From positions 693,149 to 757,148 of the forward strand of contig NZ_SIHO01000001.1 of NCBI RefSeq assembly GCF_004681125.1: a stretch of DNA of 64,000 nucleotides. Direction: 5' to 3'. The position numbers and the translations under genes are program-made. The stretch is from Glacieibacterium arshaanense (GTDB lineage: Bacteria > Pseudomonadota > Alphaproteobacteria > Sphingomonadales > Sphingomonadaceae). This document shows positions 17,536 to 26,506 of the stretch, piece after piece; within the stretch, counting starts at the first letter, position 1, and the number at the start of each line of letters is the position of its first letter. A model generated the notes under the pieces. That model was not told the DNA's origin. It did no database searches and saw only the letters and a list, made by a program, of their open reading frames with translations.

Positions 17536-18624
17536 ATGAAACTCGAACGATTGTCGACGGGCGCGAAGCTTTACTTGCGCCCCATCGGACTGGGCAGCGG
17601 CTTGCCGCTGGCGGGTGGCCGCGCGCGGTTTGCCGCGGTCGAACTCAGCGTGCGGCAGGTTGATGTGGTCGAAATCGTCGGCACGTTCGCGGTCGAAGAC
17701 GCGGCCAACGTCGTGGCGCGGCTGCCCGCAGTACTGGCGGCACGTTTCGACACCCTATGGACACGGCTGACCACGCCACGCGCGGCGCTGGCGCTGCCGA
17801 CCGGCGCGCTCGACCTGGCGACGCCGCAGGTGATGGGCATCCTCAACGTCACCCCCGACAGCTTTTCGGACGGTGGCCGCCATGACGACCCCGCCAAGGC
17901 CGTTGCCGCCGCTCAGGCGATGGTCGCGGCCGGCGCGGCGCTGGTCGATATCGGTGGAGAATCGACCCGGCCACGCGCGCCGCATGTGCCACTCGATGTC
18001 GAACTGGCTCGCGTCGGGCCAGTACTCGACGGGCTGCAAGGGCAGGGGATGCCGCTTTCCATCGACACGCGGCAATCGGCGGTGATGGCGCGCGCACTGG
18101 CGGCGGGGGCGGGGCTGGTCAACGATGTTTCGGCACTCGCGCATGACCCGCAGACGCTGCCGCTGGTCGCAGCCGCCGGCTGCCCCGTCGTGCTGATGCA
18201 TGCGCAAGGCACGCCGCAGCACATGCAGGATGCACCGCAGTACGACAATTGCCTGCGCGACGTCTTCGACTGGCTCGAAGCGCGCATCGATGCCGTCGCT
18301 GCCGGCGGCGTCGCCCGCGACCGCATCATCGTCGATCCCGGCATCGGCTTCGGCAAGACCATCGCCCACAACCTCGAACTCATCGCAGGCATCGGCATGC
18401 TCCACGGCCTCGGCTGCCCGATCCTGCTCGGCGTCAGCCGCAAGAAACTCATCGGTGTCATCGACGGCGACGTCGAGGCGCACGACCGCCTCGGCGGCAG
18501 CCTGACGCTGGCGCTCGCCGGCCTAGACCAGGGCGTGCAGCTGCTGCGTGTGCATGATGTGCCGGCGACGATGCAGGCGGTCAGGGTTTGGCAGGCATTA
18601 AGAGCCTCCGGCGGGCAGGCCTGA
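17536..18624 (+). CDS. folP: dihydropteroate synthase, C-terminus supplied by a repeat
   Basis: This 362-residue enzyme joins p-aminobenzoate to dihydropterin pyrophosphate in folate synthesis. The DHPS barrel begins at PQVMGILNVTPDSFSDGG (residue 96 on) and shows DIGGESTRP, SIDTRQ, NDVSALAHD, VLMHAQG, DPGIGFGKT and LLGVSRK. An N-terminal extension of about 95 residues precedes it, as in other alphaproteobacterial FolP proteins. The ATG at 17536 is preferred to a TTG 18 bases earlier. The last codons (encoding RASGGQA and the stop) lie inside R1 copy B, so insertion of the repeat replaced or extended the original C-terminus. Confidence 0.95.
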   Translation: MKLERLSTGAKLYLRPIGLGSGLPLAGGRARFAAVELSVRQVDVVEIVGTFAVEDAANVVARLPAVLAARFDTLWTRLTTPRAALALPTGALDLATPQVMGILNVTPDSFSDGGRHDDPAKAVAAAQAMVAAGAALVDIGGESTRPRAPHVPLDVELARVGPVLDGLQGQGMPLSIDTRQSAVMARALAAGAGLVNDVSALAHDPQTLPLVAAAGCPVVLMHAQGTPQHMQDAPQYDNCLRDVFDWLEARIDAVAAGGVARDRIIVDPGIGFGKTIAHNLELIAGIGMLHGLGCPILLGVSRKKLIGVIDGDVEAHDRLGGSLTLALAGLDQGVQLLRVHDVPATMQAVRVWQALRASGGQA

Positions 18625-18733
18625 GGCCTGCACCCATATGTTGGCCGCGGTCTAACCGAACCGACGGCAATTGGTGCACGCGTCGCAAGTAATCGGGTGC
18701 AGGGCCAAGGCCCTGCCCGCCGGAGGCTCTTAA
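18598..18733. repeat. R1 repeat, copy B (overlaps the folP 3' end)
   Basis: Arms at 18598-18635 and 18695-18733 pair around a 59-base linker, the same linker length as copy A. The left arm carries the inner hairpin GCAGGCCTGAGGCCTGC and the right arm GCAGGGCCAAGGCCCTGC. The stems therefore differ from copy to copy yet each stays self-complementary. The left arm contains the folP stop codon (18622-18624). The next gene starts 58 bases after the right arm. Confidence 0.92.
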
Positions 18734-18791
18734 ACCCCTGCGACATGCCGCACGCTGGCAAATCGCGCCGGCACCCCGTATCAGCACCGCC

Positions 18792-20123
18792 ATGGCGGAA
18801 AACAACAGTATCGGCGGCCGGTTGGCGCGCTACGCGAATGTCGGCGGCACGGGCCTGGCACTGGCCGGGCGGCTGGGTGCGGCGCGGGTGTTTGGCGGGC
18901 CGCTGGATAACGCGGCGGCGGCAGTGCAGCTACGCGAGGCGCTGGGTGGGCTGAAGGGCCCGGTGATGAAGATCGCGCAGATATTGTCGTCGATTCCCGA
19001 TGCGGTGCCGCCCGAGTTCGCGGCCGAGCTGGCGCAGTTGCAATCGAACGCGCCGGCGATGGGCTGGCCGTTCGTCAAGCGCCGGATGAAGGCCGAGCTG
19101 GGCGCCGACTGGGAGGGAAAATACGCCGAATTCGGCCATGAAGCGGTGGCAGCGGCGTCGCTGGGGCAGGTGCATCGCGCGCGGCTGCACGACGGGCGAT
19201 TGGTGGCGGCGAAGCTGCAATACCCTGACATGGCTTCGGCGGTGGAGGCCGATCTGGCGCAGCTCGACCTGCTGTTTTCGATTTACCGGCGCATCGACAA
19301 GTCGATCGACACCGGCGAAATCCGTCATGAAATGGCCGACCGGCTGCGCGAGGAGCTGGATTACGCGCGCGAGGCCAAGCATATCTCGCTTTATCACGAC
19401 ATTCTGGCTACCCACAGCGATGTGCATGTGCCCGAGGTCGTGGCGGAATTGTCGACGGCGCGGCTGCTGACGATGGGCTGGCTCGACGGCCGCCCGATGC
19501 TGAGTTTCAAGGACGCCGGCGCCGACGTGCGTAACACCATTGCCGCGACGATGTTCCGCGCCTGGTATGCGCCGCTGCACCGCCACGGCATCATCCACGG
19601 CGACCCGCATCTCGGCAATTATTCGGTGCGCGAGGATTTGAGCGTCAACCTGCTCGACTATGGCTGCGTGCGGGTGTTCCCGCCGCGCTTCATCGGCGGC
19701 GTCGTTGATCTCTACCGCGCCATCCAGTCGGGCGACGAGGAACTGGCGGTCGATGCCTTTGAGCGCTGGGGTTTCAAGGGGTTGAGCCGCGACATCATCG
19801 ATACGTTGCTGATCTGGGCGAAGTTCCTGTACGGCCCGCTGCTCGATGACCGGGTGCGGCTGATCGATGCCAGCGGCAGCCCCGGCGAATATGGCCGCGC
19901 CACCGCGCAGAAGGTCCACCGCCAGCTCAAGGCGCAGGGCTCGGTCACCATCCCGCGCGAGTTCGTGTTCATGGACCGCGCCACCATCGGCGTCGGCGGG
20001 GTGTTCCTGCACCTGCGCGCCGAACTCAACTGGTGCCGGATGTTCAACGAGATGATCGAGGGCTTTGACGAGGCGAAACTCGCCGCCGACCAGCGCGCCG
20101 CGCTCGAACTGGCCGGCCTGTAG
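18792..20123 (+). CDS. ABC1/AarF (UbiB-like) family atypical kinase
   Basis: This 443-residue protein belongs to the UbiB/COQ8 family. It has the KxGQ-like segment LKGPVMKIAQILSS, the Ala-rich loop VAAASLGQVHRARL replacing the usual Gly-rich loop, the catalytic-loop HGDPHLGNYSV and the metal-binding LLDYGCVRVF (DFG replaced by DYG). Members support ubiquinone synthesis or quinone and lipid transport, probably through ATPase rather than protein kinase activity. There is no C-terminal transmembrane hairpin as in E. coli UbiB, so it is closer to the shorter ABC1 forms. It sits alone between folP and the transhydrogenase operon. Confidence 0.9.
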   Translation: MAENNSIGGRLARYANVGGTGLALAGRLGAARVFGGPLDNAAAAVQLREALGGLKGPVMKIAQILSSIPDAVPPEFAAELAQLQSNAPAMGWPFVKRRMKAELGADWEGKYAEFGHEAVAAASLGQVHRARLHDGRLVAAKLQYPDMASAVEADLAQLDLLFSIYRRIDKSIDTGEIRHEMADRLREELDYAREAKHISLYHDILATHSDVHVPEVVAELSTARLLTMGWLDGRPMLSFKDAGADVRNTIAATMFRAWYAPLHRHGIIHGDPHLGNYSVREDLSVNLLDYGCVRVFPPRFIGGVVDLYRAIQSGDEELAVDAFERWGFKGLSRDIIDTLLIWAKFLYGPLLDDRVRLIDASGSPGEYGRATAQKVHRQLKAQGSVTIPREFVFMDRATIGVGGVFLHLRAELNWCRMFNEMIEGFDEAKLAADQRAALELAGL

Positions 20124-20137
20124 CGCAGCCTTCGCCA

Positions 20138-20166
20138 AGTTTTGCTGCGCTGCAGCGTAGTATAAT
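20138..20166 (+). promoter_or_regulatory. putative promoter of the transhydrogenase operon
   Basis: A perfect TATAAT (20161-20166) lies 80 bases before the small oxidase-subunit ATG, in an otherwise GC-rich region. The -35 region is weak (TTTTG around 20140-20144). The position after the kinase stop and before the pnt cluster fits a housekeeping promoter. Assignment rests on the -10 box alone. Confidence 0.45.
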
Positions 20167-20246
20167 GTCGTGCAAGAGTGCTTCACAGCCGCGCGCTGCC
20201 TGCCTATGAAGGCGGTTCAATCGCGAGCTATGGGGATTCTTCAGCG

Positions 20247-20393
20247 ATGAGCGAAGTTTTTGAATCGAACGACAAGCAGGTCAAGGCGCACGTCGAAACC
20301 TACAAGGGCATGCTGGCGCTGTTCAAATATGGCACGGTGTTCTGCGTGCTCGTGCTGCTGGGCATGCTGATCTTCCTCGTGCCGCACGGTTAA
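20247..20393 (+). CDS. aa3-type cytochrome c oxidase subunit IV-like small protein
   Basis: This 48-residue protein has a polar amphipathic N-terminus (MSEVFESNDKQVKAHVETYKG) and a single C-terminal helix (VFCVLVLLGMLIFLVP). Both features match the bacterial aa3 oxidase subunit IV family, whose members contact the oxidase core in the membrane. In sphingomonads a gene of this kind commonly precedes pntAA, as here, with its stop 7 bases before the next ATG. The frame is open upstream, but the family N-terminus fixes the ATG at 20247. Confidence 0.8.
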   Translation: MSEVFESNDKQVKAHVETYKGMLALFKYGTVFCVLVLLGMLIFLVPHG

Positions 20394-20399
20394 TTGACC

Positions 20400-21527
20400 A
20401 TGCAAATCGGTGTGTTGCGTGAAACGGCTGATGCGGAGCGCCGCGTCGCCGCCACGCCCGAAACGGTCAAGAAGCTGATCGGGCTGGGCGCCAGCGTTGC
20501 GGTCGAATCCGGCGCGGGTGCGGGCGCGAACATTTCGGATGCGGCGTTCAGCGAAGCCGGCGCGACCGTCACCGACCGCAAGGCAGTGGTTAGTGGCAGC
20601 GAGCTGCTGTTTGCGGTCCAGGGCCCCGACGCCAAGGATCTGAAGGGGGCCAAGGCCGGCGCGACGCTCGCCGCCATTCTGGCGCCGTTCGCCGACCGCG
20701 CACGCATCGACGGCTATGCCAAGGCCGGGCTGACGACGCTGGCGATGGAGTTCATGCCGCGCATCACCCGCGCGCAATCGATGGACGTGCTGTCGTCGCA
20801 GTCGAACCTCGCGGGCTACAAGTCGGTGATCGACGCTGCCGAAAGCTATGGCCGGGCGTTTCCGATGATGATGACCGCTGCCGGCACGATTTCGGCGGCA
20901 CGGGTGTTCGTCATGGGTGTCGGTGTTGCCGGCTTGCAGGCGATCGCCACCGCGCGGCGGCTGGGCGCACTGGTTTCGGCGACCGACGTGCGCGCCGCGA
21001 CCAAGGAGCAGATTGAATCGCTCGGCGCCAAGGCGATTTTCGTCGAGAACGTCAAGGGCATCGAGGGCGAGGGCACCGGCGGCTATGCCACCGAAATGTC
21101 GGACGAATACAAGGCGGCGCAGGCGGCTCTGGTCAGCAGCCATATCGCCAGGCAGGACATCGTCATCACCACCGCGCTGATTCCGGGGCGTCCGGCACCG
21201 CGGCTGATTACCGATGCGCAGATCGCCAGCATGAAGCCGGGGTCGGTGATCGTCGATCTGGCGGTCGAAAGCGGCGGCAATGTCGAAGGTGCGGTCGCCG
21301 GCCAGTCGGTCATCGTCCACGGCGTCACCATCATCGGCCACAAGAACGTGCCGAGCCGGTTGGCGGCGGACGCATCGGCGCTGTACGCGCGCAACCTGTT
21401 CAACTTCATCAACGCGTTCTGGGACAAGGACGCCAAGGCCCCGGCGTTCGCGGCGGATGACGAGATTGTGAAGGGCGTCAAGCTGACCGAGGGTGGCGCC
21501 GTCGTCCACGAACGACTGGCGAATTAG
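20400..21527 (+). CDS. pntAA: NAD(P) transhydrogenase subunit alpha, NAD(H)-binding part
   Basis: This 375-residue soluble domain I binds NAD(H). It begins IGVLRETADAERRVAATPET like alanine dehydrogenase and PntA proteins, has the Rossmann glycine run VMGVGVAGLQAIATARRLGA with the acidic VSATDVR, and the mobile-loop region near GTGGYATEMSDEYKAAQ. With PntAB and PntB it couples hydride transfer between NADH and NADP to proton entry at the inner membrane, supplying NADPH. The split of alpha into two genes is the usual alphaproteobacterial form. ATG at 20400 is used; a TTG lies 6 bases before. Confidence 0.95.
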   Translation: MQIGVLRETADAERRVAATPETVKKLIGLGASVAVESGAGAGANISDAAFSEAGATVTDRKAVVSGSELLFAVQGPDAKDLKGAKAGATLAAILAPFADRARIDGYAKAGLTTLAMEFMPRITRAQSMDVLSSQSNLAGYKSVIDAAESYGRAFPMMMTAAGTISAARVFVMGVGVAGLQAIATARRLGALVSATDVRAATKEQIESLGAKAIFVENVKGIEGEGTGGYATEMSDEYKAAQAALVSSHIARQDIVITTALIPGRPAPRLITDAQIASMKPGSVIVDLAVESGGNVEGAVAGQSVIVHGVTIIGHKNVPSRLAADASALYARNLFNFINAFWDKDAKAPAFAADDEIVKGVKLTEGGAVVHERLAN

Positions 21528-21537
21528 GAGCGAAATC

Positions 21538-21831
21538 ATGGATTTCATGTCGATCTTGTCCATCTTCGTGATGGCGTGTTTCGTCGGCTATTATGTCGTG
21601 TGGAGTGTCACACCGGCGTTGCATACGCCGCTGATGGCGGTGACCAACGCGATTTCGAGCGTCATCATTGTCGGCGCGCTGATCGCGTCTTCGGCAGCGG
21701 CTGGGGGGTCGGCGACGTCGAAGTGGCTCGGGCTGGTGGCGGTGGCGCTCGCCAGCGTCAACATCTTCGGCGGCTTCGCGGTCACGCAGCGCATGCTCGC
21801 GATGTACAAGAAAAAAGACAAGAAGGCCTGA
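21538..21831 (+). CDS. pntAB: NAD(P) transhydrogenase subunit alpha, membrane part
   Basis: This 97-residue protein consists of three hydrophobic helices (FMSILSIFVMACFVGYYVVW, then the VTNAISSVIIVGALIAS segment, then WLGLVAVALASVNIFGGFAV) and a basic tail (MYKKKDKKA). The NAISSVIIVGA and VNIFGGFAVTQRML motifs are diagnostic for the PntA C-terminal membrane domain. It forms the proton channel with PntB. The ATG follows TAGGAG by 7 bases and lies 10 bases after the pntAA stop. Confidence 0.95.
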   Translation: MDFMSILSIFVMACFVGYYVVWSVTPALHTPLMAVTNAISSVIIVGALIASSAAAGGSATSKWLGLVAVALASVNIFGGFAVTQRMLAMYKKKDKKA

Positions 21832-21875
21832 GCGGGCCGAACGCCATGAGTGCACGCGTTTAGGGGACGACGAAG

Positions 21876-23351
21876 ATGGAACACGCCGCCGCAGCCACGC
21901 CCGCCTGGGTGATGCTCGCCTATCTGATTTCGGGTGTCCTGTTCATCCTGTCGCTGCGCGGACTGTCGTCGCCGGTGACCAGCCAGCAGGGCAACCGCTT
22001 CGGCATGATCGGCATGGCGATTGCCGTGGTGACGACGCTGCTGACGCATGAAGTCGCGTCGCTGCCCGAAATCGTCGGCGCGATTGCCATCGGTGGCGGC
22101 TTCGGCTGGTTCGTCGCCAAGCGCATCAAGATGACCGACATGCCGCAGCTGGTGGCGGCGTTCCACTCGCTCGTCGGCCTTGCGGCGGTGCTCGTCGGCG
22201 TCGCGGCGTATCTCAATCCCGGTGCGTTCGGCATTGCCGATGCATTCGGCAACATCTTCCCGGTCAGCCGCATCGAGCTCAGCCTCGGCGTCGCCATCGG
22301 CGCGATTACCTTCTCGGGCTCAGTCATCGCGTTCCTGAAGTTGAACGGCAACATGAGCGGCGCGCCGATTTTGCTGCCGTTCCGCCATGTCATCAACTTG
22401 AGCGTGCTCGCCGGCATCATCGTGCTGATCGGCGCATTCGTGCTGCACCAGAACCCGACGGCGATTGTCGCGGCAGACGGTGACCTATGGGCCGTCAGCA
22501 TGAACACCGGCGGCTGGATGTTCTGGGCGATCGTGCTGCTCAGCTTCGCCATCGGTTTCCTGCTGATCATCCCGATCGGCGGTGCCGACATGCCCGTCGT
22601 CGTATCGATGCTCAACAGCTATTCGGGCTGGGCGGCGGCGGCGATGGGCTTCACGCTGCAGAACACCGCGATGATCATCACCGGAGCGCTGGTGGGGTCG
22701 TCGGGCGCCATCCTGTCGTACATCATGTGCAAGGCGATGAACCGCAGCTTCATCAGCGTCATCGCCGGCGGCTTCGGTGCCGATACCGGTGCGGCCGCCA
22801 AGGGCAGCGGCGTCGAGCGCGCCTACAAGCGCGGCTCGGCCGACGATGCGGCGTTCGTCATGAAGAACGCCGAAAGCGTCATCATCGTACCGGGCTACGG
22901 CATGGCGGTCAGCCAGGCGCAGCACGCGCTGCGCGAGATGGGCGACCTGCTCAAGAAGGAAGGCGTCAGCGTCAAATACGCCATCCATCCCGTCGCCGGC
23001 CGCATGCCGGGGCACATGAACGTGCTGCTGGCGGAAGCCAATGTGCCGTATGACGAGGTCTTCGAACTCGAGGACATCAACGGCGAGTTCGCGCAGGCCG
23101 ATGTGGCGTTCGTCATCGGCGCCAACGACGTCACCAATCCGGCTGCAAAGACCGACAAGACCTCGCCGATCTACGGTATGCCGGTGCTCGACGTGGAGAA
23201 GGCCAAGACAGTGCTGTTCGTCAAGCGCAGCATGGGCGGGGCAGGGTACGCCGGTGTCGACAACGAAGTCTTCTACATGGACAACACGATGATGCTGCTG
23301 TCCGACGCCAAGAAGATGGTCGACGATATCGTCAAGGCTTTGGGCCATTGA
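21876..23351 (+). CDS. pntB: NAD(P) transhydrogenase subunit beta
   Basis: This 491-residue protein has about nine N-terminal helices (domain II, residues 1-280), with the conserved HSLVGLAAVLVG and the proton-path His and Asn residues. The C-terminal domain III binds NADP: VIIVPGYGMAVSQAQHALREM, HPVAGRMPGHMNVLLAEA, GANDVTNPAAKTDKTSPIYGMPVL and KRSMGGAGYAGVDNEVF. It completes the pntAA-AB-B complex. The stop overlaps the TTG start of the cupin gene. Confidence 0.96.
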   Translation: MEHAAAATPAWVMLAYLISGVLFILSLRGLSSPVTSQQGNRFGMIGMAIAVVTTLLTHEVASLPEIVGAIAIGGGFGWFVAKRIKMTDMPQLVAAFHSLVGLAAVLVGVAAYLNPGAFGIADAFGNIFPVSRIELSLGVAIGAITFSGSVIAFLKLNGNMSGAPILLPFRHVINLSVLAGIIVLIGAFVLHQNPTAIVAADGDLWAVSMNTGGWMFWAIVLLSFAIGFLLIIPIGGADMPVVVSMLNSYSGWAAAAMGFTLQNTAMIITGALVGSSGAILSYIMCKAMNRSFISVIAGGFGADTGAAAKGSGVERAYKRGSADDAAFVMKNAESVIIVPGYGMAVSQAQHALREMGDLLKKEGVSVKYAIHPVAGRMPGHMNVLLAEANVPYDEVFELEDINGEFAQADVAFVIGANDVTNPAAKTDKTSPIYGMPVLDVEKAKTVLFVKRSMGGAGYAGVDNEVFYMDNTMMLLSDAKKMVDDIVKALGH

Positions 23352-23722
23352 TTCGCGCCGCAACGCTGGCGCTGCTGTTGGCAGCGCCCGCGACTGCGGC
23401 TGAACCATCGCTGCCAAGTGCGTTCGATGCCGGCTGGCACGGCCAGAAGGTCTGCGAACTGCTGTTTGACAACGCCCAGATGCGCGCGGCGCGCTGCACT
23501 TTTCCGCCCGGTGTCGGCCATGAACGACATTTCCACGCGCCGCACTGGGGCTATATCGTGCAGGGTGCGACAATGCGCATCACCACCGCTACGGGCACGA
23601 CCGACCGCGTGCTCAAGGCCGGCGAAAGCTGGTGGAGCGACGGCATCGACTGGCATGAGGGCGTCAACATCGGCACCGAGACCGGCGTTTATATCATTGT
23701 CGAGCCGAAGACGGCGCGTTAA
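23348..23722 (+). CDS. secreted cupin-domain protein
   Basis: This 124-residue protein starts at a TTG that overlaps the pntB stop (TTGA) and has a short signal peptide (IRAATLALLLAAPATAA). A single cupin barrel follows, with ERHFHAPHWGYIVQG carrying the His-x-His metal ligands of cupin motif 1 and ESWWSDGIDWHEGVN for motif 2. It is probably periplasmic and metal binding. The substrate or enzyme activity is unknown. Coupling to pntB may be incidental readthrough. Confidence 0.72.
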   Translation: MIRAATLALLLAAPATAAEPSLPSAFDAGWHGQKVCELLFDNAQMRAARCTFPPGVGHERHFHAPHWGYIVQGATMRITTATGTTDRVLKAGESWWSDGIDWHEGVNIGTETGVYIIVEPKTAR

Positions 23723-23913
23723 GCTCCCGTCAGGCCGAGGTTAACTTTCGCCATCGAAACAGGGCATTTTCGGCGCGGCGATTTGGCGCAGGGGCCTGAA
23801 TAACAACCAAAATGGCGCAAAGCTCGTTTTGTCTGTGGAACGACAGTCCGGATATTGATACAACCGTAACTATCGGCGGTTTGTGCGCCGATAGTTTTTG
23901 TGTGGAGATTCAG

Positions 23914-24822
23914 GTGCCGCTGCGTCGGAATATCGACATTGATTTGCTGCGGACTTTCGTCTCCATCGTCGAGACAGGCAGTTTCACGCGCACTGCCGAA
24001 CGCATGCTGCGGACCCAGTCCGCGGTCAGCCTGCAGGTCAAGCGGCTCGAAGATGCGCTCGGCATCTCGCTGTTCGAACGCGGCAGCAAGCCGGTGCGGA
24101 TCAGCGCCGATGGCGAAATGCTGCTGGTGCATGCCCGGCGCGTGCTCGCCGCCAATGACGCGATGGTCGCGCAGATGCTCGAACCTGAAGTGCGCGGCGT
24201 GGTCCGCATCGGCGTCAGCGATCATTTTTCGGCGCTGCACCTGACCGGGCTCGCGGCGCGTTTCGTGCGCGCCTATCCGCAGGTGTCGTTGCAGATCACC
24301 TGCGACGTCGAAAGCGTGCTGGCGTCGAAGTTTGCCGACGGTGAATTTGACCTGATGTTCGGCCAATCGATTGCATCGCCGCGGCGCGCGTCGCCGGCGA
24401 AGGACGGGGTGACGCGGCTCTGGCACGAACCGATGGTGTGGTTCGGCCGTGATGCGCTGACCACCAGGGACAAGGCATCAATTCCGCTGGTGGTGCCACC
24501 GGCCGGCAGTACCGAACGTTCAGCCGCGACCAAGACACTCGATGGCCATGGCCGGCCCTGGCACATCAGCTATGCCAGCACCTCGACATTGGGGCTGCAT
24601 CCGGCGGTTGCCGCCGGGCTCGGCGTGGCGGCATTGCCGCGGTCGGCGGTGGACAATGGCACCGGCAATCATGGTGGCATCCGCGTGCTCGATGCTGACA
24701 GCGGCCTGCCGCCGCTGCCCGATGTCGAAGTGATGCTGCACCGCGGCGGCGGCGCCGGCGTTGCCGCGCAGCGCATGGGTGACTTCATCACCGCCGCGCT
24801 GGTCGGCAAGGAGACCCCCTGA
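23914..24822 (+). CDS. LysR-family transcriptional regulator
   Basis: This 302-residue protein has an N-terminal winged helix-turn-helix (DLLRTFVSIVETGSFTRTAE, then the recognition helix TQSAVSLQVKRLED and the LFERG wing). A periplasmic-binding-protein-like effector domain begins at GVVRIGVSDH. I start at the GTG at 23914, which follows GGAGATTCAG; another GTG 12 bases upstream is possible, and the frame continues further up without a good site. The co-inducer and targets are unknown, and no divergent partner gene sits immediately upstream. The gene converges with the PEP-CTERM gene. Confidence 0.9.
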   Translation: MPLRRNIDIDLLRTFVSIVETGSFTRTAERMLRTQSAVSLQVKRLEDALGISLFERGSKPVRISADGEMLLVHARRVLAANDAMVAQMLEPEVRGVVRIGVSDHFSALHLTGLAARFVRAYPQVSLQITCDVESVLASKFADGEFDLMFGQSIASPRRASPAKDGVTRLWHEPMVWFGRDALTTRDKASIPLVVPPAGSTERSAATKTLDGHGRPWHISYASTSTLGLHPAVAAGLGVAALPRSAVDNGTGNHGGIRVLDADSGLPPLPDVEVMLHRGGGAGVAAQRMGDFITAALVGKETP

Positions 24823-24931
24823 AACCTGCGGCCGGCTGACGCGCGCCGCGCGGTCCCGACCCTTGATCATCGCCATCGCATTTGGGCACCGCGAAGCTGT
24901 GCCGGTTTGCTGGACGTGCGCTGCACACAGC

Positions 24932-24963
24932 AAAACGGCTGGCCCTGTTTCCAGGGCCAGCCG
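24932..24963 (-). terminator. rho-independent terminator of the PEP-CTERM gene
   Basis: A perfect 12-bp stem (24936-24947 and 24952-24963) with a 4-base loop is followed, on the minus strand, by TTTTG (24935-24931). It lies 22 bases after the stop codon of the minus-strand gene. The stem would also fold in the convergent LysR transcript, but without a T tract on that side. Confidence 0.8.
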
Positions 24964-24985
24964 CCTGCGTGTCCGTGCCTAGGGC

Positions 24986-26149
24986 TTAGGCAGCAACGGA
25001 CATGCGCGCACGGCGGCGGCGCTGACCGAAACCGGTCAGGCCAAAGCCCGCAACGAGCAACGCCCAGACCTGCGGCTCGGGCACCGAAGTGACCGGCGGC
25101 GGCGGCGGTGCGAGCACGTTGCCGATGGTGTTGACCTTGAGCTGGTACGTCTTGGCACCGATGCTGCCGGCCGGTGCATAGTCCGCCAGGTCGAGCGTAA
25201 AGGTGTCGGTGCTCGCACCAAGCACCGTCGGCAGGAACGTCATCGCGAAGCTCGACGACGCGCCGCCAACGAGGTCGCTGAAGTTCGCCAGCGTCGTCGT
25301 GAAGTCGGCGTTGTTGTTCGAACGCGCGATCGAATTGAGGCTGACACCGGCGCTGTTGGCGTTGCCGATATTGAAGATCGAGAAGTTGAGCGTTATCGGG
25401 CCGCTGCCGGTGATGAGCGAACCGAAGTCGAGGTCGATCGAGCTGACGTTGGTCAGGCCGTCGAACGACGGGTTGGCGAAGTTCAGATAGTCATAGGTGA
25501 TGCTGTAGATGTTGTTCGCCGGCGTCACGCCACCGAAAGTGAACAGGCCGTCAGCGGTACCCGACTTGCCCTTGGTGCCGAGGGTGACCTTGGTGCTGCC
25601 GGCTGCCGACTGGGTGAAGGTGACGTTGCCGGTACCGGCATACGACGCAAGGTTGGCCAGCGGCACCGTCGCCGAGCTGTTGATCGAGCCCGACGTGGTG
25701 GCGGTCTGGTTGCTGGGCGACTGCTTGCAGTTGTTGCCCGAGCAGCCCTTGTTCGCCGTCAGCGTGCTCGACGTGAAGCTCACGCCGCCGCCTGCAACGG
25801 TGCCGGCCAGTGCGGCTTCGGCAGCGACCGTGCGGCCGTTGCCGCTGTCTTCGACGTCGCCGGTGACGCGGATCGTCGTCGAGACGGCCGTGTTCACCAG
25901 CACCGACGCACCGGTGAGAATGCCGTTGGCGGTGTTGTACTGTGCGACATTGACGCTGTTGGCGTTGGTCGGCGCCGTCGTGGTCGACTTCTTGCCGTTC
26001 GCGTCCTTGGCGGTCGCGGTCTGCATGCCGGTCGACGACTGCGTTGCGTTCGTCGTGGCCGTGATCTGCAGCGGGGTGGCTGCCATTGCCATGGCGTTGA
26101 TGGAAACGGTAGCTATCAACGCCGCTGCTATTTTGAATGAAGTGTTCAT
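24986..26149 (-). CDS. PEPxxWA-CTERM secreted surface protein
   Basis: This 387-residue protein has a signal peptide (MNTSFKIAAALIATVSINAM, cleavage after MAA) and a Ser/Thr/Asn/Gly-rich beta-structured body with few charges. Near the end come VPEPQVWALLVAGFGLTGFG and an Arg-rich tail (QRRRRARM). That tail is the PEP-CTERM sorting signal in its PEPxxWA form, recognised by exosortase-type transpeptidases for outer-membrane or exopolysaccharide sorting. No exosortase gene lies in this window. An in-frame upstream ATG is ignored because the signal peptide and a GAGGGACA site fix the start at 26149. Confidence 0.85.
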   Translation of the reverse strand: MNTSFKIAAALIATVSINAMAMAATPLQITATTNATQSSTGMQTATAKDANGKKSTTTAPTNANSVNVAQYNTANGILTGASVLVNTAVSTTIRVTGDVEDSGNGRTVAAEAALAGTVAGGGVSFTSSTLTANKGCSGNNCKQSPSNQTATTSGSINSSATVPLANLASYAGTGNVTFTQSAAGSTKVTLGTKGKSGTADGLFTFGGVTPANNIYSITYDYLNFANPSFDGLTNVSSIDLDFGSLITGSGPITLNFSIFNIGNANSAGVSLNSIARSNNNADFTTTLANFSDLVGGASSSFAMTFLPTVLGASTDTFTLDLADYAPAGSIGAKTYQLKVNTIGNVLAPPPPPVTSVPEPQVWALLVAGFGLTGFGQRRRRARMSVAA

Positions 26150-26506
26150 AATTGGTGTCCCTCTCGGAAAAATATTCCGCGTTTCGCTAAGCACACGTCG
26201 TGCCAAAATGGGGTATGCTCAGCGGATCGTACATTTATGGTGTAGATTCATTGACTTGAGGCAATGGTCCGGACTCATTTTGAGTTAAGGAAATTTTCAC
26301 TTTCGGTTGCGAATCGCGAAGCAGTAATTGCAAAACGCGAATTTCGTCGCGTTCTGCTACAAAAAATGCAAGATGGTAAAGCACCCGTTCAACCGTTCGC
26401 CCGACAAGCGTTGGCAGCGATTATCCGCCGCTCAGAACCCTGCAATCCGGCTTGCGGCATGACCCGTTTGGGTGGACACTGGCGCAAATCAACCGGGAGA
26501 GTTTGT
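26150..26506. other. AT-rich divergent intergenic region
   Basis: The 357 bases separate the PEP-CTERM gene from sodC. They are visibly richer in A and T than the genes (for example AAAAATATTCCG near 26168 and AAAAAATGCAAG near 26363) and should hold both promoters. A reading frame stays open across much of it on the + strand but has no ribosome site or conserved content. A GCGAATTTCGTCGCG near-palindrome (26338-26352) is the only structure I noticed. Confidence 0.5.

Noticed and set aside
20241-21563. 440-codon minus-strand frame opposite pntAA
   Set aside because: Mirror of a certain gene; composition is the usual antisense artefact of GC-rich third positions.
24986-26149. Complete PEP-CTERM/exosortase system in this window
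   Set aside because: Only the substrate protein is present; I found no exosortase or polysaccharide export genes nearby.
26264-26506. N-terminal extension of SodC
   Set aside because: The upstream open frame is AT-rich leader without a ribosome site; the lipoprotein signal and GGGAGAG fix the start at 26507.
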